This document shows positions 50,700-62,140 of a stretch of DNA of 64,000 bases, piece after piece; position 1 is the first letter of the stretch; each line of letters begins with the position of its first letter. The notes under the pieces were generated by a model, which worked only from the letters and a program-made list of their open reading frames with translations, ran no database searches and was not told the origin of the DNA. A program made the translations under genes and the position numbers. Source of the DNA: Tetraselmis striata. Taxonomy: Eukaryota > Chlorophyta > Chlorodendrophyceae > Chlorodendrales > Chlorodendraceae. Where the stretch lies: positions 124,001 through 188,000 of the forward strand of contig VCJN01002436.1 of assembly GCA_006384855.1 (NCBI GenBank). Direction: 5' to 3'.

Positions 50700-52241
50700 C
50701 ACGAGGTCAAGTGCTGGGGCGGCTTCGGCCGATGTCCCGGGGCGAACTGTACTGTAGGAACCACGGCACCCGCCGATAAAACCGAGTCTTTCTCCGACGG
50801 TCTAGCACCCGCAGCTGGCCCGAAGTTATGATTCGCAAATGAAAGCGGGGCGCGCAATACGCCCTCGAACGCGCAATACGTCCGATGCGGCCTCCTCCTC
50901 CAACCAGGCATCGTCATAACCGTACCCAGCAACTCACGTCTGGCGGAGACGTGCATGCCGGGCCAGGCGGCCTCAGCGCTGCGCCAAAACAGCTAATCCT
51001 ACTTTAATAAGGAATGGCCGGCACGCCGGCAACTAAGCCCGAAGCCCCCACGGCTAGCAGACCGCCGAGGTCGGGGCGCAGCCCAAAGCCCTGCGCTGTC
51101 ATCAGCCCCACGGGTCTTGTGGCCGCCCATGAGCCAACCAAAGCCGCACATCAAAGCCCAGCCGGCCTCCCCCATCGGCGAGGGCAGCCCGCAGGGCTGC
51201 AAGCGCGACGCAACCAGCCCGCCTTTTCGCGCCGGGTGTGCCTGCCAAGAGGCCGCCGCGCCCCACGCCCCTCAAGGTCTCCGGCCGCGACGCGCATGAG
51301 CTGTGCGCTGAGCAAACAAGCCGGGCGCGGGAGGGTGGGTGGGGGGAGTATGCATGGTCGGGGCATGCTCGGGGCTATCGCTCGCCATGGCGTCACCAGG
51401 TGGCTTCTATTGGAGGAATTACGCTCCTACAATGGAAGAGGGGTTCGGGAGGAGGAACGAGCTCATCCAACGTTTCTCTGACCATCGTTCATAGAAGGGG
51501 AAATGACATCACCGACGAATGATAACTAAGGGGGCGCGGTGACCGTTTTCCTACAGTCGGGTAATCCGGAAGAATCCGCCGATTTTTATATTGTATGAGT
51601 TTCATTGACGAATGATAAGTTCTGCCTTCACCAGAGGATTTTGCGAGATTTGGCAGCATTCAAAAGTTGCTCCGATAATGCAGGCCACTTATTATGCAAA
51701 TTCCGGCATTTTATTGCGCCGTGATTCAGGGCCTGATTCCTTGTTCCTCGTACTACCCTTAACCTGCTGCCGCGACTACTCGCGTCATCGAACTGAATCG
51801 TCGCGCAGCAGCACCTGACAACTGCACATGACCGCCCGCCCCAGCATCTGACAGCAGCATCTCGCCGCGCGAGTGTAAAAAAGCAAGAATAGACAAGGAC
51901 TGGCATAAGATGGCGCTCGAGTAGCGCCAGCTTCACGTCGTGTGCCCGTCGGCGACTTCCCTCACTCATCAATGACGGCACCACGAATGACAGTTAGACC
52001 AGCAACTCTGTGAAGCACGAGCGCAGCGACTTCAGACAGCACGGAATCCACCCAAGTCCACCCAAGTCACCCAAGGAGTCCTGTCCGTTACCCCTCCCCG
52101 ATCAGGACCCGGACCCGGAGTGCCTTCCTCCCCGCTGTAAACCCCTAACCAGCCCCCCCCCCCCCCCCCCCCCCCCCCGCCAGCACCCCTCTTGCGCACT
52201 GAAGCCCGCCGAGAGGTCTACAATCAGGTCGCCGCGCGATA
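50700..52241. other. Intergenic, one unsupported ORF
   Basis: An ATG-started frame at 51014-51481 is Pro/Arg/Ala-rich, without domain resemblance and overlapped by open frames on the other strand, so it is not called a gene. The stretch 51.5-51.8 kb is AT-richer. A poly(C) run (52157-52178) precedes the esterase ATG. Confidence 0.4.
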
Positions 52242-55200
52242 ATGAGGCGCCGCGCCCCGTCGCCCCTCCGGGCCCCCGACTGCGCCGCTCTGCTGATGGG
52301 CGCGCTGTGCATGGCCTCCAGCCTGGCTGCGGCCTGGCCAGGTGCGTGGGCACCGCACAACCTGCCAGCTCTTGACCCGCCGCCCCTGACCGATGGGCGG
52401 CCTGCGCGGCTCCTGGCGCTATCGCGTCACGGGCAGTGATTTAATTGCGTTCCGGGTAACACAACTTCGTAGCGACTACACTCTACAATTCTGCCTCCTC
52501 CCCCTTCCCCGCCGCCGCCCTTCCCTCCCCTCTCTACAGCCATACACTCGCACTCACAATCTCTCACACCTTCACGCGCACATATACTTGCAAGAAAGCG
52601 CACAATTCGCTCCTTGTTCCTGTTCGACGGGGCCGAGCCTGATGTGGCGCTGTGGCACAGGTTCTGCCCCGAGGCAGCTGGCCAGCGAGGAAGCTCCAGG
52701 TACGGTTGACACGGTGGCGTGCAGAGGAGGCGAGACTTCGCACACCATCCCGCACGGCGGCCTGCAGCGCCACTTCACAGTGCACGTCAGCCCCCCCCCC
52801 CCCCCCCCCTTCTCGACCTGCCTACCCCTTTCATCGCCTCCACCAGCCGACAGCCCGAGGGCCCGGTGCCCCCCCCCATTGCATCACAGTGCAGACACAC
52901 GCACCCAGCCGGCACAGGGATGGCTGACCGCAGGCTCCCGGCGGCGCCCTCACAGGTGCCACAATCTCTGTGCGAAGAGTCCCGTGCGGGGCCGGTGCCG
53001 CAGATGTTTGCACTGCACTGTTTCGGCTGCACCCCTGATGTCATGACTCACGCCTTCGGGCCCGCCGCCGCCAGGGCTGGTGCGCCCGCCCCTCCCCCCC
53101 CCCCCCCCCCCCCACCACCATACACACACGCTCACATGTGCGCGCGCATGTCTCAACGGCCCATCCAAGGGCACCGCTTGCCGTGCGAGTAACATTTGAT
53201 TGGGTTTGCGGGTCCAAAAAGCTGCATGACTTGGATTGCAGCAACGTGTCGGATGATCCGTTTGATATTCGTGGTGTATTCTGATATATTTCAAGATTAG
53301 TATAGTTTTTTCTCTCTTTGCAGGGGGTTACAAACGATAATACACCTCGAACCCAACAGGTGGTAACGGCATCTGTGTTACTACCCGCTCCGTGTTGCTT
53401 TTTGGTCCATAATAACTGGAAAGATCTGCAGAGACACCCAACCACTGGAGACTACATCCCCAAAACTAAGTCTCATGTACGCATTAACTGTGATTCTGGC
53501 ATGTCCATCATGAGCTGCGGGACAGAGAGGGGGGGGGGGGGGTACACAAGCAGGCTCCACTCAAGACCCACTGCCGAACACAACTATACAAGACTGCCGT
53601 ACAAACTAAGACTACTGTCGGCTGATATACCAAATAGGACTTTCAGGCGAGCTCTGCATTGGGCGGTGCCTTATGCCGTTCCTTTTATTGCTCCCATGAT
53701 CTCAACGTCTCCCTCCCCCCTCCCCCCCTCCTGTGGGCCGCCCTGCCGAGCAGGCTTTGTCTTGGTGGTCCCCACCGGTGTCAGCAGGTCGTGGTCAGCG
53801 GTGCACTGCTGCGGCAAGGCGCTGCAGAGCAAGCTCGATGATGTGGACTTTCTCAAGGTGTGCGGCGGACCACTGCAGTAGCCTGACAGGATGGGAAGCA
53901 GGCTGCAAAGGGGGGGGGGGGGGGGGGGTTCCGGCCACTGCACAGCGATGACTGCCACCTGAAGTACCACTCATGCCGCCTACCTCGGCCCACTTGCAGA
54001 CCATCAAGCAGGTGCTGCCGACGCTGCTCCGCAAGGTGCGAGAGGGGCCTGCACGCCAGCGTCTCCCCCCCCTCTTCCCATCCTTAGGCCGCAGAGAGAA
54101 AGAGAGAAACCGGATGTGAAGCTGTGGTGGCTAAAGGGTGGCGTCTTTCTGCATTTCAATTGAGCGTTGAACGACACCCGGTGTCGTCTACCGGATGATT
54201 TTGATGCAGATCTCTCATCCTCCGCGATTGATGTTGTGTTTTATCTCTCCTACTTTAACAATAGAAAGTCATTATTTTTTCTTTTCGGCGTGGATACGCA
54301 CCGCTCTTGCCTTCTTGCCGTCTGTATGCCAGCTTCTTGTTCCCCGGGGAAACCCAATATCATCACACGGTACCCATATTACCTAGGCCAATACATGCGC
54401 ATTCCGTTACAGGCAGTGCGGTCAATGGAATGAGCCGCGCGCCTCTGTCCCGCGCTTATTTCGTTGCCGCCTCGTTATATATATTACTCAGCAGGGGCAG
54501 AGCGGGCGTGTTCCCGGCCCACATGCGCGCCCTCTTCTCTTTTGTGTGCGCTTGCTCGGGCCTCTGACGACCCGCCCTGCGCCATCCCAGGAGGCTGGGC
54601 ATCAGCTGGCGGAGAGAGTGTCTAACGGGAAGGCGTACCTTGCCGGTGCGGCGCCTGCGCGTTATACCCCCCCCCCCCCCCCCCCCCACCACCCGCATAG
54701 ACACCCCCTGCCCCCTCACCGCCTCCATTCCCTTGACAGCAGCCGCCTCGACATCTATGCCTTCAAAGCATCACGCAGTGCAGCCCATGCAAAGCATCTG
54801 TAGCGGTTTCCAGCATCGAGTCGGAGTGTGCGTTGTTGGCATTGTCTGACCAATTGTGCGGCCGATGTGCATCTCACTACAAAGAGGTGAAAAGCAGTGG
54901 TATATAGGGAATCCGACTCGAGTTTTAACGGCATGCGCGAGCGTCGGCCTCAATGCAGCATAGACTATCTCTGTGTTGAGATACAATCACTCCACCCTGC
55001 GAGCCATTGAGCCGGCCGGCCAGGTGCTCATCAGCCCGCCCTCCCGTCTGCCCACCCAGGCTGGGCCAACGGCGGCTACCTTGCGATGCAGACGGCCATC
55101 AAGTGGGGGCCCTCCCTCTTTGCGGCTGTGGCGCCCATCTCTGGTGATTGATACCCCTCCCCCTCCCCCGAACGCACAAATTCCCCTTCCCCCATTGTCG

Positions 55201-58200
55201 ATGCAACCCTGCATGTCTGGAGTCGGAGGGCTATATGTCGGTGTTGAAGAAGGCCACGTCAATCAGGACATGAGCGTCCTCGGTGCCAGGACACACTACA
55301 TTGGTGTCTTTCTACGTCGCAATTCTATGGGCAAGAAGGGTGTCTGGCTGTAAGCCCGTCTGGGGGGAGGGCGGCTCTCCGCTTGCAGCCGCTAGGCGCG
55401 CCTTCCCACGAAGAGATGCGCCCAGTGTACCCAGCCCTAGCCCCAATCCTAGACGTATTCATAAATCTGCCCCCCCCCCCCCCCCCCAGGTTGCCGACGC
55501 GGTACTAAGGACACTGTGGGCACCTTCCCTACCTGTCAGCAGAGGTGAAATGTAGACGAAACAGTAGTGCGTCCATAGCAACCGTTATTCACAGGTTACT
55601 AGCAATAATCTGAATCTAATAAGGGTTCTTAAAAGCGCATCGGCACCCGTAGCCCTGGCCCTGGCTCGGTCTAAACCCCTGACCTTAACTCAGACCTCAT
55701 CCCACACCAATGGCTGGCCATGGTCGCTGTCCTAGCTATAACCCCCAATCATGCCACTAGACCTGCACTTAGCCCTAGCCTGAGTCTTGGCCCTAGCCCA
55801 ACCTCTGCCTGACAAAGAGCCCCCTCTCCCCGTCCGCCGCACGCCCGCCCTTTTCCCCCGCCCACCTGCAGGCTTCCAGGAGGACGGCTTCCAGGGCGTG
55901 CCGAGCCCGGTGCCAATGCTGATGCACCATGCCGAGGTGCGCGGAGCCACGATTATGTAGTCTGCTGCTGTCGCCCCCATGAACTCTGCGATCTGCTTAA
56001 ACCGTAGGGCTGGAAATGATTTCAAATTTCTTACAACTTTATTCCTGCCAGTTTGAAACCCTCACAGGCCAGCTGTCGTACGACTCGGCTGCCTGAACTC
56101 GCATAGGGCCGGCCGTAGCCCGTAGCATGCAGCCATCTGAAGGCCGGTTGGGCTGGAATCCTGACGGAATTTATCCGGGGAAGAGTATGTTTGTGGGAGA
56201 TAGAGGCCCGTGCTATGAGCGCCCCGGTCAGTCTACACTGTCTGAATTGGATCCAGCTAACTGAATGCAGGCATGTCGCCCGGATGTGATGCACACGTGA
56301 ATTCCTTCGGAAACCACCGAATGCCACACCGCTGACTGATGGAATTCTGGCAATGCCGTGGCAGAACGGCCAGCCTATCGTGGGGCCTTTAACAGCCACG
56401 TACACGCCACTACGAAGCGCCTCTGGCCCTATTGTGAAGTGCATAGTTCCCCGTCAGTTTCGGTATGTGCTCGTAAATGCGTCCGAATTGCCGAAATCAT
56501 GTGACAGTGCTGCAACGCCGTCCTCTGCGCACCGCACTGAAGGAAAGGATCCGGGATTGTCGCTGTGTGCGGCCACGCAGCGGACCTGGCAATCCCCTGC
56601 TGTGCGAAGATCAGCCTAAGTTCAGACTGATTTCGGTGACCGGCATCAATTTACTCGGGATTCTGACCGAACATAATACAAACCGAACCAAATCCCACAT
56701 TTTGTCTAGTCGAGAACATGGCCCTGAAGCTCAGACAAATGTATTTGAACTTGCCTGAAATTCGCTGTAATTCCATCTGGGGACCTTTACTGGCGCTGCA
56801 TGTGACACTGCCTCTACAACAAACCCACCCCTATAGTGAGCAGGCGGGAGGGGCCCCGGATGTTCATCACTTGTATTCAGAACCAAGGCGGTGCTTACCC
56901 CCTTCAGCGGCTGACCTTGGATCCCCCCCCCCCCCCCCCCCCGCTGACAGAACGACCCACATGTGCGCTTCCGCGGCTGCTGCTCCCAGGACCCCGACGA
57001 GCGCTGCTGCTGCGGCATCGAAGGGCCCTGCCAGTCCACGCCGGGGGTGCGCTGCTGCCCCCCCTTCCCGGCTTCGCCGCCCGCGTCTCGAATGCATCCA
57101 GCCATTGGCTCCCACCTTGGACCTTTGCGCCCCGCCTCTCACAGCTGGACACCACCAGCCAGCGGCACTGTCAATTGATGCCTAGATGATGCCATTTGCT
57201 CAGCTACGGGGTGGGTCGCCGCACGGATGTTGTGGGGCGAACAGGCACCAAAAGGTGGGAAGGGGCAGCGGAATGGGGTGATGCTTGGTGTTCCGCCATG
57301 TCTGCATTCCACGTGGTTCCCGGCAGCTTCATCTTCACTTTCATGGAAATGGGCTTGCAAGACGCAGCGCCAGGCCTGATATGGTTTGACGCGCGACCCT
57401 GGCAACGTCTCAGTAAGGGAAATGACGTCCGCGGCGAGAGAGCTCACAGGACACCCTGGCCTGTCCTTATTTTCTGCTTTCCTGACAAAATCTAGACATC
57501 CCCACCAATCATTCACCGGATATATATGTATTTATTCACTACGGAGTGAGTCTACAGGTGCCGATGCGCCTGTGAGCAAAACACGGTTTGATACATTTTG
57601 GGGTCGGTTACCGGACTTCACTTTAATTTCGTTATGTGTGTGTGATGATACCGCCTAAATGCGCCGGGACAGCGGCCACTCATACCGTGTGGCTTGTTCT
57701 ACGCCAGTCGGCACCCGTACGGTGCTCCTCAGTAACCCCCGTCCTATCCTGGACTAGCGTGTGAGTGGCAGAAATTTCAAACGGCAGGGCCTGGCCGCGT
57801 GGTCAATTTGCCACCCTTGTGGCGTTTCCCCCACCATTTCCATTACTGCCATCGTATTCCGCTATTCTATGTCTATTCTTTTATTCTTAATTAGCGACAG
57901 TACTGGCTTATTGCTGATTAATGTCATCGCAGTGTATTGTGTACACTTTACACGCGGTACTAGCTAGGCATCAAGGTGCATGTGCAGCATGATCATTGAT
58001 GTCTACACGTACAACACTGCTTGATTAATACTCATACCGTGCTTTTGGTGCTGCTTCCACCGCGCAGCTGCTGTAGTGGACGTTTTCTTTTGCCTTTTCG
58101 GGTGATTTCCTGATTGCCCTTTGCACCTAGCTCATGTAATTACATTGATACTCGTAGGAGTACAAACATGGCGCGTATTGTAGTCCTATAGGACGGTCTA

Positions 58201-58505
58201 TAGGTTCACCTGCCCCCAGGAACCGCTGTGCTGACCGGCCGACGCGCCCCATCCACCGCTAGATATTTGAGCGCTGGGCGCTGGACGTCAATCAGTGCAG
58301 CGGCACCACCGGCGACATGCAGATGACCAGCAGCTCGCACAGCCCCATGAACGCGGACTGCCACACCGCGCTCGGGTGCCGCGCCAACACCACGCTGTGC
58401 GTGCACCGCAGCGGGGGGCACCTCGACCTGCGATCCGATGACCGTCCCGCCATGGTGGCCAGCATCGTGGACTTCTTCAGCAGCCTCAACAGTGGTAGTG
58501 GATAG
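52242..58505 (+). CDS. Secreted esterase, CE1 / PHB-depolymerase family, copy 1 (nucleophile Ser replaced by Ala)
   Basis: Ten exons: 52242-52341, 52661-52785, 52956-53079, 53754-53857, 54000-54035, 54591-54645, 55060-55143, 55872-55936, 56951-57046, 58263-58505. All are in phase; 1032 nt encode 343 residues. An N-terminal signal peptide (ALLMGALCMASSLAAA) ends near residue 31. Family words are ALHCFGCTPD, GFVLVVPTGVSRSW with CCGKA, LDDVDFLK, AYLAGWANGGYLAM, LFAAVAPISG, HHAENDPHVRF, a Cys-rich GCC...CCCGI segment, WALDVNQC and the catalytic-His GGHLDL (His316). The expected G-x-S-N-G-G elbow reads G-W-A-N-G-G, with Ala184 in place of the nucleophile. So this copy is probably not a working hydrolase, unless an alternative splice supplies serine. 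Family members cleave feruloyl, acetyl or polyester bonds. Confidence 0.88.
52786..52811 (+). repeat. Poly(C) adjacent to esterase intron 2 donor
   Basis: The intron opens gtcag, followed at once by about 20 C. The same arrangement occurs in copy 2 (61198-61221). Similar tracts follow the donors of intron 3 (53095-53113; 61514-61532) and intron 6 (54667-54687; 63577-63593). Confidence 0.85.
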
Positions 58506-59072
58506 CCAGCCAGTTGGCCAGTCGCCCAGCCGCCACTGCCCATGCTAGAGTACTAGGCCAGCTGAGCATGCGGCACCGACTCTGGGCTTTAAACGATCAA
58601 AGTCATTCCCAGGCCAGCACCCGCCGTTTTCTCAAATGACTGATGTTTTTCCTTTTCCATGAAAAAACAAATAATTCAGTGATGATTTGCTGTTGTCATC
58701 AGTAACACGAGTACGCAAACTCTTTTGTGGGATGTGTATGTATTATTAGTGATATATTCGTCGTCGGTTCAATATAAATGAAAGAACATCGGCGCTGATG
58801 CCTGGGAACTTGTGATAAATAAAATACTACATTGTTTATCAGTACCATAAATTTCATGCGGTCCGTGAGGCCCCAAAATAACGAATGTTTTGCACCTTCG
58901 CGTCGGAGTATTCGTGCTGTATTCTAAATTGTTTCTCTATTTTCATAGTTGTTTGCTCATCGCGTGCGCGAGGGGGGCGGCGGGGGGGGGGGGGGGGGGG
59001 GGGGGGGGGGAGGGCGGGGGGAGGGAGGAAGGGAGGGGAGGGAGGGAGGGAGGGAGGGGAGGGGGCAAAACG
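58506..59072. other. Intergenic, with poly(G) and purine-rich tract
   Basis: After the esterase stop, no TGTAA is seen within 350 nt (an AATAAA-like aataaaata occurs at 58817). A long G run (58980-59010) is followed by a gggagg-rich purine tract to about 59066, just outside the inverted-repeat element. Confidence 0.5.
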
Positions 59073-60201
59073 TTGTTTTTTTTCCCGCCCCCGGGACAGG
59101 ACTGGCACCAGTGAAACCCTTGCAGCGTCTCTACGACGTTGTTTATCCGCAGACCGGTTATGTTTGGCCGGTACGCTTCGGGGCCTTTATTTTCAGGTTA
59201 TATGCGTGACGAACCTACCACGACATCAGCACGCGTGGTCGATGTGCTGCGCAAGTGCCATAAACCAGAAAATATACCGCGTCGATGTAGATCGGACGAA
59301 CACTTTGCGCCATATATAGAGGCGGCATGAGAGGCAAGGTGAATATGTTGTGCGGCGAAAAGCGTGCGTGCCGAAATTTATTAGGGCTCTTTCTCACTTC
59401 TCGCAATGAACTAAGGATCCTTAATCCTTACCTGAAGCGACGAACAAAGATCAGTCGCTGAAAATTTATACATACGGGTACGGGTATGGAATATCACCCG
59501 GTATCCGATATATCCGGCAAATGTTTCACTGTAGCGCTAATTGCCAGTCCCGTCCCGGGGTCGGGAAAAATCAGGAACATTCAGTATTGCTCGAATTTTA
59601 AGTCCGTTTGCTGAAGGTGAACATGCGACCTTGCCTTTTAGCACAACAAGGTGCAAACCCGGTTTTTCCACTACATTTGCAGAACAAATTGCACAACAAG
59701 ATGTCACCGATGTCGCTCCTTTAGGACAATTGAAAAACATGGTGCGACTGGCCGGCGGGCGCACACCCTGAGATTCCGCAACTGCGGATCACATCTTCGG
59801 CGGCCGCCATACTACCCCCTCCCCCCCCCCCCCCCCCCCCTCGCCGGCCGCAGTAGCTCCGACTGGAACTGGCGCGGACAGTTGCGCTCCCATCCCGGAA
59901 ACGCGTCGTTCCAGGGTATTGCTTTTAGCGACCTCCGTACCCTATCCCCGGACACTCGATCGAACGTTACTGGCAGATGGGCTTGAAGGAGCCAACCAGC
60001 CGCAAAATTTACATAATATCCTGCTGCGACGCATCAAACGCATATTAATCCTTACTATGGGGGTGCCGACTTCCGCATTTATAGTAGCTAATAATAGCGA
60101 CCATAAATGCTGACTGGATTGCTGCCTAAACGGCCGTCGTAGAGACGCTGCAAGGGTTTCACTGGTGCCAGTCCTGTCCCGGGGGCGGGAGAAAAAAACA
60201 A
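59073..60201. mobile_element. 1.1-kb element with about 66-bp terminal inverted repeats
   Basis: 59073-59138 and 60135-60201 are near-perfect inverted repeats (ttgttttttt, cccgcccccgggacaggact, ggcaccagtgaaacccttgc, agcgtctctacgacg). Only one or two differences occur, in the T run. A third, degenerate copy of the central words (ccagtcccgtcccggggtcg) lies inside at 59546-59566. No transposase ORF is present between them, so a non-autonomous DNA transposon (MITE-like) is likely. A target-site duplication was not identified. It lies between the two esterase genes. Confidence 0.75.
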
Positions 60202-60609
60202 TAGCGACTACCCGGTAGTCGTTCCTTTTTGGCCGCGAGCCGTGTGCCGCCCGTACCGGCTTCCGATACATTGCTCGGGTGGCCAGTACATTCGACAGTG
60301 CACACAGCCCCTGGAAGCGCAACCCCCGGCACGCCCTGACCGTTTTCGCCCGTCGTTTCCACCCCGCAGATGGCTACAACAGTCCCCGCCTCCGACCCTC
60401 GCCCCTCTGAAGCACATGCGCAGCGACTTGAGACAGCACAGAATCCATTACTCTCCCACGGAATCTTGTCCGTTACCCCTCCCCGACTAGGACTCGGACT
60501 GTTTTCCTTCCCGCTGTGGACCCCCCTCCCCCCTCTCCCAGCGGCACAGCATCCCTCTTGCCCGACTCAAGCCCCGACTACAGGCCTGCTATCCGATCGC
60601 CGCGTGAAG
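60202..60609 (+). other. Upstream region of esterase copy 2
   Basis: 60390-60609 is similar to 52014-52241 upstream of copy 1 (shared cgcagcgacttcagacagcac-like and gtccgttacccctccccga words), so the duplication includes promoter or leader sequence. Confidence 0.6.
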
Positions 60610-62100
60610 ATGAGGCGCCGCGCCCCGTCGCCCCTCCCGGCCCCCGCCCGCGCCGCTCTGCTGACGAGCGCGCTGTGCATGGCCGCCAGCCTGGCCGCGG
60701 CCTGGCAAGGTTCGTGGGCACTGCACAACCTGCCAGCTCTTGACCCGCCGCCCCTGACGAGTGGGCGATTGTGCGGCTCCGGGCGCAATACTGGCACGGG
60801 GAGTGATTTAGTTTGGTTCGGGGGAACACTACTTAGCGACAGCAACACTCTGCAATTCTGCCCCCCCCCCGCCCTCCCCCCCCCCCCCCCCCCCCCCCCC
60901 ACCGCCAAGTGCTGCCGCCCTTCCCTCTTCACAGCCATACACTCACACTCACTCTCGCGTACTGACAACCACAAAAAAAAACACCTTCACACCTTCACAT
61001 TCCAAGCAAGCGACGGATTCGCTCCTTGTTCCTTTCTTCCGGGGCTGAGCCTGTTTTGGGGCAGTGCCACAGGTTCCGCCCTGCGGCAGCTGGCCAGCGA
61101 GGACGCTCCAGGAACAGTGCACCGGGTAGCGTGCAGAGGAGGCGAGACTTCGCACACCATCCCGCACGGCGGCCTGCAGCGCCACTTCACAGTGCACGTC
61201 AGCCCCCCCCCCCCCCCCCCCTCTCCAGACCTGCCTATCCTTTCCATCGCCTCCACCAGCCGACAGCCCGAGGGCCTGGTGCCCCCCCCCCCCCCCCATG
61301 CAACACTGTGCAGACATACGCACCCAGCCGGCACAGGGATGGCTGACCGCGGGCTCCCGGCGGCGCCCTCACAGGTGCCGCAATCTCTGTGCGAAGAGTC
61401 CCGTGCAGGGCGACACCGGCCAGTGCCGCAGATCTTCGCGCTGCACTGTTTCGGCTGCACCCCTGATGTCATGACTCGCGCCTTCTGGCCCGCCGCCGCC
61501 GAGGCTGGTGTGCCCCCCCCCCCCCCCCCCCCTTTCCACACTCGCACGTACACATTCACAGGCGCGCGCGCATGTCTCGACGGCTCATCCAGGGCACCGC
61601 TTGCCGTACAGTAACATTTGACTGGGTTCGAGCTAAGTCTCGTGTAGGCATTGCCTATGGTATCTGCCTGTGGCGTGTTCAGCATGAGCTGCGGGGGGAA
61701 AGAGGGGTGGGAAACGGCGTGAATGAGCAGGCTCCACTCAAGATCCGCTACCGACGGCTAAATTCGACTAGCGCGGGGGTGGCAAGAATGTAAATGGCGG
61801 TGCCTGGCCGTGTTTTGCCACCCTTCAAGCGTTTTATGTCATATTTCTATTACATTAAAATAAGTAATATTAATATTTAATATTTTAATATTAATTATAT
61901 ATTATTATATATTATTTAATATATTATTTAGTATTAATTATTAATTGGTAGTATTCTACTCTCCTGTATTATTGGTGATGTTCCATCGCAATAGACTGTT
62001 TGGACGCGATAGTAAGGAGTACGTATTCCTTTATGGCTCCCTCATTGCTGCAAAATATCCTTCAAGTCTGCATTATAATTACCCAACACGCTACGCTACG

Positions 62101-62140
<40 letters not shown>

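Noticed and set aside
51014..51481. 155-residue Pro/Arg-rich ORF
   Set aside because: Open frames overlap on both strands, no domain, composition typical of GC-rich spurious frames.
60370..61614. 414-residue ORF spanning esterase copy 2 exons 1-3
   Set aside because: It stays open through poly(C) introns as Pro runs. The paralogous copy and family alignment show that these are introns.
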